A program made the translations under genes and the position numbers. From NCBI GenBank assembly GCA_023301405.1, contig JALZUX010000174.1, positions 1-7,188 on the forward strand: DNA of 7,188 bases, written 5' to 3'. Positions 1 to 5,402 of the stretch are shown here, piece by piece. Within the stretch, counting starts at the first letter, position 1. The number at the start of each line of letters is the position of its first letter. A model generated the notes under the pieces. The model was not told the origin of the DNA. It did no database searches and saw only the letters and a program-made list of their open reading frames with translations. Source of the DNA: Granulosicoccaceae bacterium. Its GTDB lineage: Bacteria > Pseudomonadota > Gammaproteobacteria > Granulosicoccales > Granulosicoccaceae.

Positions 1-56
1 CGATCGATTTCGTTAAAGAAGAATGACTATTCGCCTCAATCGATCGAAATATCTGA

Positions 57-101
57 CTCAAAATCTCACGCCCTCGCAACGACCCTAGTTCCCGGACAGC
101 C
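57..101. repeat. Diverged direct repeat, copy A
   Basis: Hand alignment with copy B (206-249) gives about 33 identities in 45 columns with one single-base gap. The copies share CTCAAA at the left end, TCAC and TCGC in the middle, and the exact 11-mer CCCGGACAGCC at the right end. In one plus-strand frame both copies would encode a similar peptide: SHALATTLVPGQP here and YHTFASALAPGQP in copy B. This could be a dispersed intergenic repeat or a decayed tandem duplication. Nothing in the window shows a function. Confidence 0.5.
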
Positions 102-110
102 ACCTAGGTG
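101..110. repeat. 10-bp perfect palindrome CACCTAGGTG
   Basis: CACCTAGGTG reads the same on both strands and directly abuts, by one shared base, the right end of repeat copy A. It could be a binding site for a dimeric regulator or an end of the repeated element. No gene-specific context supports either reading. Confidence 0.25.
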
Positions 111-205
111 ACTTTCTGCGAATCGGGATCTACAGTGTACTTGGTCTATTGGTCTGCTATTTCGAACAAGCTTGCTACGACAAGTAACCTTACGCGCGTT
201 TATTG

Positions 206-249
206 CTCAAATATCACACCTTCGCGTCAGCCTTGGCGCCCGGACAGCC
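206..249. repeat. Diverged direct repeat, copy B
   Basis: This is the partner of copy A, in the same orientation and about 148 bp further on. The two share the exact 11-mer CCCGGACAGCC and scattered identity over about 45 columns. Unlike copy A it sits inside a possible larger stem-loop (214-275). The frame aligned with copy A is open only from 188 to the stop at 284-286 and has no ATG, so I do not call it a gene. Confidence 0.5.
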
Positions 250-275
250 GCTGGTCTGGCGTGTCGGTGGTGTGA
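214..275. repeat. Nested inverted repeat (possible hairpin) around repeat copy B
   Basis: The outer arms TCACACC (214-220) and GGTGTGA (269-275) are perfectly complementary over 7 bp. An inner hairpin pairs CCGGACAG (240-247) with CTGGTCTGG (251-259): eight pairs including one G-T wobble, one bulged G at 254, and a 3-base CCG loop. The right arm of the inner stem lies outside the direct repeat, and copy A lacks an equivalent fold. The structure may belong to a mobile intergenic element or act as RNA or DNA secondary structure. No T run follows, so it is not a standard terminator. Confidence 0.35.
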
Positions 276-540
276 GGCTTGTCTAAGAATAGTCCAATCA
301 GCTGGTTTTGATGTGGATAAATAATTTGTCAAAGGTCAACCGGGCCGGCAACGCAAGTGTTGAGGCCTAAGGCTTTTTAGAATTTATGCACGGGATGGCG
401 GTTTTGTCTGAATCTGGCCCCGTTGTGGTCAGGGCCGACCTATTTAGCCGAGCAAATTTGTCTGTGGCGGTGTATTATCGCGCGGTGCCGGGTTGCGTCC
501 GGCGACCCAATATTAACCGACATCGACTAAACTATCTTCT

Positions 541-969
541 ATGAATCGTATACCGGAATTTATCAGTAATCATCCCATTTTATTTTTAGCACTGGCTGTG
601 GTTATCGGAATGATCGCGTTTTTTGAATATCAGCGCTTATTCTCAGGCATAAAGCAGCTGAGCCCTATCGAAGCCACTCGGCTACAAAATGACGAAGATG
701 CTGTGTTTGTTGACGTCAGAGATGACGCTGAGTTTAAGCGTGGGCATATTCTTGGGGCGAAGCACATACCGCTTGCCGTGTTTGACAAGCGTATGACCGA
801 ACTTGAAAAGTTGAAGTCGAAACCTATGGTTGTCTACTGCGCAAATGGTGCAAGGGCCAGCAAAGCGGCAGGGAAATTGCGCAAAGCTGAATATCCAGTG
901 GTTCATACGCTGATGGGGGGTATTGGTGGTTGGGAAAAAACCAATATGCCGGTAACTACGAAGTCCTGA
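541..969 (+). CDS. yibN: Membrane-anchored rhodanese-like sulfurtransferase (YibN family)
   Basis: This 142-residue protein has one N-terminal transmembrane helix (about residues 12-29) and then a single rhodanese domain (about 38-138). Family landmarks are the HPIL stretch before the helix, the EAxRLxNxEDAVxVDVR strand region (44-60), FKRGHI-GA (65-73) and the C-terminal GGIGGW (126-131). The catalytic loop CANGAR places the persulfide-forming cysteine at C100 and the anion-binding arginine at R105. This protein therefore looks enzymatically competent, whereas E. coli YibN, as I recall it, lacks a clean CxxxxR loop. Rhodanese domains carry sulfane sulfur; the in vivo substrate of this family is unsettled. 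The gene opens the yibN-grxC-secB-gpsA block, 56 bp before grxC. The ATG start keeps the family N-terminus, but the bases before it (actaaactatcttct) contain no Shine-Dalgarno match, which is odd. Family identity is sure; the symbol rests on context and length. Confidence 0.92.
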   Translation: MNRIPEFISNHPILFLALAVVIGMIAFFEYQRLFSGIKQLSPIEATRLQNDEDAVFVDVRDDAEFKRGHILGAKHIPLAVFDKRMTELEKLKSKPMVVYCANGARASKAAGKLRKAEYPVVHTLMGGIGGWEKTNMPVTTKS

Positions 970-1016
970 ACGGGCATTGTGAACCAAAACGCTAACTTAG
1001 CTTGTTAAATGCTTGC

Positions 1017-1020
1017 GGAA
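1017..1020 (+). promoter_or_regulatory. Ribosome binding site that decides the grxC start
   Basis: GGAA lies 5 bases before the ATG at 1026. The in-frame TTG at 1002 has no purine-rich stretch before it, and the extra eight residues it would add are not typical of glutaredoxins. The ATG at 1026 is therefore preferred. Confidence 0.6.
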
Positions 1021-1025
1021 AAACT

Positions 1026-1292
1026 ATGAGTGATGCAGAAAAAAAAGTACTGATTTACGAAACAGGTCTCTGTGGATTTTGTAAAGCAGCGAAAAGATTG
1101 CTGGACAGCAAAGGCGTTGAATATGAAACGATTCGCGTCGACGTTGATACCGAACAAAAGCAAATCATGATGGAGCGAAGTGGCCGTCGTACTGTGCCGC
1201 AGATTTACATCGGTGATCACCACGTAGGTGGTTTTGATGACCTTTCTGAGCTGCACTCTAAAGGCGAGCTCGATACATTGCTGGGCCGGTAG
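1026..1292 (+). CDS. grxC: Glutaredoxin 3 (class I, CGFC active site)
   Basis: This 88-residue cytoplasmic thiol-disulfide oxidoreductase of the thioredoxin fold matches GrxC in size (83 residues in E. coli). It would reduce protein disulfides and glutathione mixed disulfides using glutathione. Landmarks are VLIYETGLCGFC (redox cysteines at residues 15 and 18), the KGVEYE strand, the cis-proline segment TVPQIYIGD, and the GGFDDL glutathione-binding turn near residues 69-74. The active site CGFC differs from the usual CPYC: its first three residues match the monothiol CGFS type, but the second cysteine is kept. The surrounding sequence is class I, and the insertion typical of monothiol CGFS proteins is absent, so a dithiol enzyme is expected. 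It lies between the rhodanese gene and secB as in E. coli. A longer form starting at TTG 1002 is possible but less likely. Confidence 0.95.
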   Translation: MSDAEKKVLIYETGLCGFCKAAKRLLDSKGVEYETIRVDVDTEQKQIMMERSGRRTVPQIYIGDHHVGGFDDLSELHSKGELDTLLGR

Positions 1293-1369
1293 GCAGGCTA
1301 ATAAACAGCTTTGCTTTTGCGCTAACTGATTTTTTGATAATTTAAGACAATTTAAAGGGTTTTACTCCA

Positions 1370-1867
1370 ATGGCTGAAGAAACCGGAGCCGCCTCTACCG
1401 AGGCAACTACTGCACAGGTCTTCCGTGTACAAAAGGTATATATCAAAGATGTCTCTTTCGAGACGCCTAGATCCACCGAAATATTTACCGAGCAAGCTAA
1501 GTGGTCACCTGAAGTCAAGGTTCAGCTCAATACAGAAAACAAAAAAGTTAAAGATGATTTATACGAATGCACTTTAATGATCACTGTCACCGTCGAGCTT
1601 GAAGGCAAGCCGGCTTACCTTGCAGAAGTGCAGCAAGCTGGTTTGTTTACTATTTCCGGCTTTGGTGAGGGTGAAATGGGTCATTTGCTGGGCAGCTATA
1701 CACCAAGTGTGCTGTTTCCGTTTGTCAGAGAAGTAGTCTGTGACTTGGCCGTCAAGGGCGGTTTTCCACAATTGCTACTTGATCCAATAAACTTTGATGC
1801 GCTGTATGCTCAGCATGCAAACTCTGCAAAAAAGCCTAACGCACCTGCACCTGAAACTCAGCAGTAG
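1370..1867 (+). CDS. secB: Protein-export chaperone SecB
   Basis: This 165-residue cytoplasmic chaperone works as a tetramer that holds presecretory proteins unfolded and hands them to SecA at the SecYEG translocon. Family motifs are clear: FRVQKVYIKDVSFETP (18-33), the KVQLN strand (50-54), the YLAEVQQAGLFTISGF core (82-97), and the C-terminal LFPFVREVVCDLAVKGGFP / LLLDPINFDALYAQ segment (about 115-148). The usual CP before the LFP-Y/F-R motif is replaced by TP followed by SV. The C-terminus ends in a loose, Pro/Ala/Gln-rich tail, as in other SecB proteins. An AAGGG ribosome binding site (1355-1359) lies 10 bases before the ATG. The 77-bp gap after grxC holds AT-rich sequence with a GATAAT hexamer (1336-1341) that might serve a separate secB promoter; this is weak. 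Downstream, gpsA follows after 67 bp in the conserved order. Identification is firm. Confidence 0.97.
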   Translation: MAEETGAASTEATTAQVFRVQKVYIKDVSFETPRSTEIFTEQAKWSPEVKVQLNTENKKVKDDLYECTLMITVTVELEGKPAYLAEVQQAGLFTISGFGEGEMGHLLGSYTPSVLFPFVREVVCDLAVKGGFPQLLLDPINFDALYAQHANSAKKPNAPAPETQQ

Positions 1868-1934
1868 TAAACCGGTAAACAGTGCTCCGCAGTGATGATT
1901 ACAGTGCAATAGATAGGTTGGTCAAAATTTTCTG

Positions 1935-2930
1935 ATGGCAGTTGATATTGCAGTACTGGGTGCTGGCAGTTGGGGTACCGCCCTGGCTAGTCACCTGGCG
2001 GGCAACGGGCACCGCGTTACCCTATGGGGGCGGTCGGCTGCTGTTGTTAGTAACATCAAAAATAAGCAGGAAAACACCTGTTATTTGCCAGGTATCAAGT
2101 TGGCCGAGTCTTTACAGGTCACCGATAATCTGCAGCAGGCATTGGCTGGTGTGTCTGACGTATTGATATCGGTTCCCAGTCATTCGTTTCGTTCAATGGT
2201 TGAACAAGTCGCGCTGCAACGTGGCAGTGATTGCGGTGTGGTTTGGGCTTGCAAGGGTCTTGAAGCTGGCAGCGGCCGCTTTTTAAGCGACATTGCCGAC
2301 GAAGCGCTTGGACCAACGGCATGTTATGCCGTTGTTTCCGGGCCAACCTTCGCTTCTGAACTTGCCGCTGCATTGCCGACAGCAATAGCTGTTGCGTCGA
2401 ATCGTCCTGAGTATGCTCATGCCGTTGGCGATTGGTTGCATAATGAGCGTTTTCGGGCCTATTCGACTGACGATATCAAGGGTGTACAGCTTGGTGGTGC
2501 GCTGAAAAATATCTATGCAATTGCCGCTGGTATCTCTGATGGGTTGTCGTTCGGTGCCAATGCCAGAGTGGCTTTAATTACCCGGGGTCTTGCAGAGGTT
2601 ACCCGTCTTGGCGGGCAGCTGGGGGTTTGTGCTGATACGTTGATGGGGCTTTCGGGTATGGGAGATCTAATCCTTACCTGTACTGATAATCAGTCTCGTA
2701 ATCGACGATTTGGCTTAGCACTGGCCGGGGGCATGAGTGTTGCCGAGGCCAAGACGCATATCGGTCAGTCAGTGGAGGGGATTGATGCCACACTCGCTGC
2801 GCATGATCTGGCCGCGCGGCATGCCGTAGAGTTGCCTATTGTTGAACAGGTTTTTGAGGTGATTCAAAACGGCCGTTCTGCGGGGCATGCGGTTGAGGCG
2901 TTACTGAGCCGGAGTCGAAAGTCAGAGTAG
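1935..2930 (+). CDS. gpsA: NAD(P)-dependent sn-glycerol-3-phosphate dehydrogenase
   Basis: GpsA reduces dihydroxyacetone phosphate to sn-glycerol 3-phosphate in the cytoplasm, supplying the backbone for phospholipids. The 331-residue length is typical. The Rossmann dinucleotide motif GAGSWGTALA is at residues 9-18, followed by the WGR (31-33) coenzyme-contact region. Next come ACKGLE with the substrate-binding lysine K107, SGPTFA (135-140), GGALKNIYAIAAGI with the catalytic lysine K191, GLSGMGDLILTC (238-249) with D244, and the SRNRRFG segment (254-260) near the active site. No key residue is missing. The ATG at 1935 gives the expected start only a few residues before the Rossmann motif. Its ribosome binding site is weak: the nearest purine run, ATAGG, is more than 15 bases upstream. 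In E. coli cysE follows gpsA; here the next gene is trmL on the other strand, so the operon appears to end with gpsA. Confidence 0.97.
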   Translation: MAVDIAVLGAGSWGTALASHLAGNGHRVTLWGRSAAVVSNIKNKQENTCYLPGIKLAESLQVTDNLQQALAGVSDVLISVPSHSFRSMVEQVALQRGSDCGVVWACKGLEAGSGRFLSDIADEALGPTACYAVVSGPTFASELAAALPTAIAVASNRPEYAHAVGDWLHNERFRAYSTDDIKGVQLGGALKNIYAIAAGISDGLSFGANARVALITRGLAEVTRLGGQLGVCADTLMGLSGMGDLILTCTDNQSRNRRFGLALAGGMSVAEAKTHIGQSVEGIDATLAAHDLAARHAVELPIVEQVFEVIQNGRSAGHAVEALLSRSRKSE

Positions 2931-2945
2931 AAATCGGTTTGTCTG

Positions 2946-2996
2946 TCAATGGGCTGGCACTAATTCAGCGACATGGGGAATCCTGCTTGCCATTGA
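2946..2996. repeat. Inverted repeat between convergent gpsA and trmL
   Basis: TCAATGG (2946-2952) and CCATTGA (2990-2996) are perfect 7-bp complementary arms separated by 37 bases, in the 79-bp gap between the two convergent stop codons. The position suits a two-way transcription end, but the arms are short, the loop is long and no T run follows on either strand. I list it as an inverted repeat rather than a terminator. Confidence 0.3.
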
Positions 2997-3009
2997 GCTT
3001 ATTTCTCAG

Positions 3010-3465
3010 TCACGAAAAATCGTTCTGACGCCATGCTTCGTAACTGGCGATAGCAACTGTGTTAGATAAATTAATGCTCCGGCTGTTGGACTGCATGGGT
3101 ACTGACAGGCGTTGCTCAGGCATTAATGCATTAAGTATTTTAGTTGGTAGACCTCGTGTTTCAGGGCCAAATAATAAGCTGTCACCAGGTTTGAAAGCGA
3201 CAGAGGAATAATTGCGAGTACCTTTAGTGGTGAAGCCGTAAACTGATCCAGCGCCCGCTTGTTCAAGGTATTGATCAAGCGATTCCCATTGCTTTACATT
3301 GGCCAGATCTGCGTAATCCAGCCCGGCGCGTCTTACGGCTTTTTCGCTTAGTTCAAAACCAAGTGGTTCGATCAAATGCAGCGGAAACCCGGTATTGGCG
3401 CAGAGCCTTATGATATTGCCGGTGTTCGGGGGTATTTCCGGCTCATAGAGAACGATGTCAATCAT
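3010..3465 (-). CDS. trmL: tRNA (cytidine/uridine-34) 2'-O-methyltransferase
   Basis: This 151-residue SPOUT-superfamily enzyme uses S-adenosylmethionine to methylate the ribose 2'-OH of the wobble nucleotide (position 34) in leucine tRNAs, the known role of E. coli TrmL (157 residues). The three SPOUT motifs are all present: PPNTGNIIRLCANTG (12-26), LFGPETRGLP (98-107), and SVPM followed by SRSINLSNTVAIASYE (121-143), which forms the knotted cofactor site. The ATG at 3465 gives the standard family opening MIDIVLYEPEIPPNTGN. A GTG at 3510 would add 15 atypical residues; neither start has a good ribosome binding site. The gene converges on gpsA (79-bp gap) and diverges from the secretin gene (125-bp gap). 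In E. coli trmL sits after cysE in the same direction as secB-gpsA, so here it is inverted and cysE is missing. Confidence 0.95.
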   Translation of the reverse strand: MIDIVLYEPEIPPNTGNIIRLCANTGFPLHLIEPLGFELSEKAVRRAGLDYADLANVKQWESLDQYLEQAGAGSVYGFTTKGTRNYSSVAFKPGDSLLFGPETRGLPTKILNALMPEQRLSVPMQSNSRSINLSNTVAIASYEAWRQNDFS

Positions 3466-3546
3466 GCCGCTATAGCCGCGATCGGAACAGTCTTTGCTGA
3501 TGGTTGGCACTGGCGCTTTTTGGGGTCAAGCCTGTTCATAGGTAAG

Positions 3547-3552
3547 TTGACT
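3547..3552 (+). promoter_or_regulatory. Candidate -35 element for mshL
   Basis: TTGACT matches five of six bases of the sigma-70 -35 consensus and lies in the divergent trmL/mshL gap, 38 bases before the mshL ATG. The matching -10 is poor: TAACAA at 3569-3574, after a 16-base spacer, keeps only three consensus positions and falls inside the inverted repeat 3560-3577. If real, the promoter is probably weak or depends on an activator. Confidence 0.3.
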
Positions 3553-3559
3553 GCGGTGT

Positions 3560-3577
3560 CAGTTGTAGTAACAACTG
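3560..3577 (+). promoter_or_regulatory. Inverted repeat before the mshL start (operator or leader hairpin)
   Basis: CAGTTGT (3560-3566), the 4-base spacer AGTA, and ACAACTG (3571-3577) form a perfect 7-bp inverted repeat. It ends at the first base of the mshL ribosome binding site (GGAAG) and covers the only possible -10 for the TTGACT upstream. As DNA it has the dyad form of a dimeric regulator site. As RNA it would be a small hairpin directly next to the ribosome binding site. The dyad is seen; the regulatory role is inferred. Confidence 0.45.
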
Positions 3578-3581
3578 GAAG
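3577..3581 (+). promoter_or_regulatory. mshL ribosome binding site
   Basis: GGAAG ends 9 bases before the ATG at 3591 and supports that start. An out-of-frame ATG at 3583 lies between the site and the start. The first base of the site is also the last base of the inverted repeat 3560-3577. Confidence 0.55.
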
Positions 3582-3590
3582 TATGTACGC

Positions 3591-5402
3591 ATGTGTAGTA
3601 GATCCGCGAGTTTAGTAGTCGATCGTAGCATTAGTTTTATCATTAACGTGTTGCTGTGGTGCAGTCTGACTGCCTGTTATTCAAAGGTGCTATCGCCTAG
3701 TAATTTACCAGAAAATCATTCTACGCCACCTGTAGAGCCAAGCTCTTCTGCAGCGCCGATTCCTGTACCTGTTTCTACTTCTGCCTTGTCCTTTTTGCCG
3801 CCACCGGGTTTGAACAGCAGGGCTGTTCCATCTAGTGCAAAGGTGAATAAGGCAACGTTGAATGAGACTGGTCGCCTGGCTAAGCCACGTCGCCTCACCG
3901 CAGTAAGTCGCCCGGGTACGGGCGTTAATCATGGTGTTTTCAGTGTGGTTGTGCAAAACGTAGCGGCGAGTAAGGTGTTGTTCGCTCTTGCGCGCGATTC
4001 TGCACTTGAGCTGGATATCGTGGGTGATTTAGCAGGTAATGTCACCCTTAATGCGGTGAATTTAACGCTTGATCGTATTCTTGAAAAAATCGCCAGGCAA
4101 GTTGCTATTCAATACACCGTTACGGCGCAGTCGCTACTGGTGGTAGCGGACACCCCGCGCATCAGAACCTACCAGGTCGACTACCCAAATATCAGTCGCA
4201 GCACGCAAAGCAAGGTGGAGCTCGCGACACAGGTTGGTTCGATTAAACCTTCCTTAGATAGCGGGCAAGGCAGCGCGGCTGGGAATGGCTCGCAAATGAC
4301 TATCGAGAATCGTTCGGACAATCAGTTCTGGACTACATTGATTGGAAATATCATTGGTATTATCGGCGATAATGGCAGTATTGCTGCTGAGGGCGCTGGC
4401 GGCGAGACTCAAAACTCAAATACAAATTTGTTTGTGAATCGCGAAAGTGGAATTATCGCGGTAAGGGCGACAAGCAAGCAGCACCGCTTTATACAGCAGT
4501 TTATTGACGAGGTTGTGGGCAGTTCCAAGCGCCAAGTTCTAATAGAGGCAACAGTGGTTGAAGTCACTCTTAGCGATACCTTTGAATCGGGTATTGACTG
4601 GAGAATACTGAACAATAACGCCGACGCCGCATTTGAGTATGCTCAAATTCTAAGTGGTACCCCAAGTGCCGCTGATGCCATAGCCCCTGAGACAGGCTTG
4701 CTTAGTTATCGCAATAGTGGATCGTCAGTCGGAGATGTAAGTGCGACGCTGAAAATACTTCGGCAGTTTGGTGATGTGCAGGTGTTGTCTAGCCCTAAAA
4801 TTATTGCGCTCAATAATCAGCCAGCGGTCTTGAAGGTGGTGGATAATAGGGTATATTTCACCTTCGAGGTAGATCGGCAGCAAACTGAAGATGGTGACTC
4901 GCATACGGTTGTTGAAAGCACCGTGCATTCAGTGCCGATTGGCTTGGTGATGAATGTGACTCCGTTTATCAATAGTTTTGATGAAGTGATTCTTAATGTA
5001 CGGCCAACAATCTCGCGCATACTGAATTTTGCAGAAGATCCAAGCCCGGCGCTAGCTGGGCAAGATCAGGTTAAAAACTTAATTCCTGAAATTCAAGTGC
5101 GGGAAATGGAATCTGTGCTGCGAGTGCAAAGCGGAGACGTCGCAATCATTGGTGGCCTAATGCAAAATAAAGTAGATAATAGAAAGTCTGGCGTCCCGGG
5201 TATTGGAGATCTGCCATTTTTGGGTAAAATATTTTCACGTGACAGCAAAAAACTGGAAAAAACCGAGTTGTTAGTGTTTCTGCGACCAACAGTAATGAAA
5301 CGTCCCGATTTCCAACGAAACGGAGATGAACTGCGCCGGTTTGTGCCATATCGTAAAGATCAATTGTTCATGAGCAGCGAAATAACCGGAGCACTTCATT
5401 GA
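3591..5402 (+). CDS. mshL: MSHA-type pilus secretin lipoprotein (MshL family)
   Basis: This 603-residue secretin would form the outer-membrane ring through which a type IV (MSHA-like) pilus passes. It begins with a lipoprotein signal peptide: hydrophobic stretch 13-25, then lipobox LTAC with the lipidated cysteine at C29. A Pro/Ser/Val-rich linker follows (about 36-85), then an STN domain (117-187) beginning FSVVVQNV and including LTLDRILEKIARQ. A polar linker (about 200-245) leads to an N1-like region with NRESGIIAVRATSKQ (283-296). The secretin core runs from RQVLIEATVVEVTL (314-327) through VLSSPKIIALNNQPAVLKV (398-416) to the near-consensus secretin signature at 515-548 (GDVAIIGGL, then VPGIGDLPFLGKIF). 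Domain order and STN placement favour MshL over GspD or PilQ. The gene diverges from trmL and has no mshI/J/K before it. It overlaps the next gene by 4 bases, so the two are probably translated together. Confidence 0.9.
   Translation: MCSRSASLVVDRSISFIINVLLWCSLTACYSKVLSPSNLPENHSTPPVEPSSSAAPIPVPVSTSALSFLPPPGLNSRAVPSSAKVNKATLNETGRLAKPRRLTAVSRPGTGVNHGVFSVVVQNVAASKVLFALARDSALELDIVGDLAGNVTLNAVNLTLDRILEKIARQVAIQYTVTAQSLLVVADTPRIRTYQVDYPNISRSTQSKVELATQVGSIKPSLDSGQGSAAGNGSQMTIENRSDNQFWTTLIGNIIGIIGDNGSIAAEGAGGETQNSNTNLFVNRESGIIAVRATSKQHRFIQQFIDEVVGSSKRQVLIEATVVEVTLSDTFESGIDWRILNNNADAAFEYAQILSGTPSAADAIAPETGLLSYRNSGSSVGDVSATLKILRQFGDVQVLSSPKIIALNNQPAVLKVVDNRVYFTFEVDRQQTEDGDSHTVVESTVHSVPIGLVMNVTPFINSFDEVILNVRPTISRILNFAEDPSPALAGQDQVKNLIPEIQVREMESVLRVQSGDVAIIGGLMQNKVDNRKSGVPGIGDLPFLGKIFSRDSKKLEKTELLVFLRPTVMKRPDFQRNGDELRRFVPYRKDQLFMSSEITGALH
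5388..5391 (+). promoter_or_regulatory. Ribosome binding site for the UUG start of the TPR gene
   Basis: GGAG, inside the last codons of mshL, ends 7 bases before the TTG at 5399. This near-ideal site and spacing is the main reason for accepting a UUG start that shares four bases (TTGA) with the mshL stop. Confidence 0.7.

Larger units (their letters stand above)
1..540. other. Intergenic region without a recognisable gene
   Basis: No reading frame on either strand has a plausible start, ribosome binding site and recognisable protein here. One plus-strand frame is open from the window edge to the TGA at 109-111 (36 codons, no ATG). It could be the tail of a gene starting outside, but it has no recognisable domain and runs through one of the repeats described separately. 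The region holds two diverged direct repeats (57-101, 206-249), inverted repeats (1-47, 101-110, 214-275, 487-503) and a weak hairpin with a short T run (363-378). The promoter of the downstream rhodanese operon should lie here, but I could not find a convincing -35/-10 pair. In E. coli the gene divergent from yibN is the cofactor-independent phosphoglycerate mutase gene. If it is present here, it begins left of the window. Confidence 0.7.

Noticed and set aside
1..111. Plus-strand open frame running in from the window edge, as the 3' end of a protein gene
   Set aside because: It has only 36 codons, no recognisable domain, and runs through repeat copy A. It could be a true gene tail but cannot be supported.
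363..378. Small hairpin (AGGCC/GGCTT, 3-base loop) followed by five T residues, as a rho-independent terminator
   Set aside because: The stem is only five pairs including a G-T wobble, the T run overlaps the stem, and no plus-strand gene precedes it in the window.
471..478. TATTAT (473-478) as the -10 of the rhodanese operon
   Set aside because: No acceptable -35 lies 16-18 bases upstream, and the extended -10 spacing is off by one.
487..503. Hairpin GCCGG/CCGGC with a 7-base loop upstream of the rhodanese gene, as an attenuator or terminator
   Set aside because: The stem is five base pairs with no T run, and there is no alternative pairing that would suggest regulation.
1311..1341. Separate secB promoter with -35 TTGCTT (1311-1316) and -10 GATAAT (1336-1341)
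   Set aside because: The spacer is 19 bases and the -35 match is modest. AT-rich gaps often give such hits, so the block may simply be cotranscribed.
3466..3510. Longer TrmL starting at GTG 3510
   Set aside because: The extra 15 residues are not part of the family N-terminus, and no ribosome binding site precedes the GTG.
3591..5402. Secretin as type II secretion GspD or type IVa PilQ
   Set aside because: It has one STN domain after a lipoprotein signal and proline-rich linker, lacks the repeated N-domains of GspD and the AMIN domains of PilQ, and is followed by a membrane-TPR protein as in MSHA loci.
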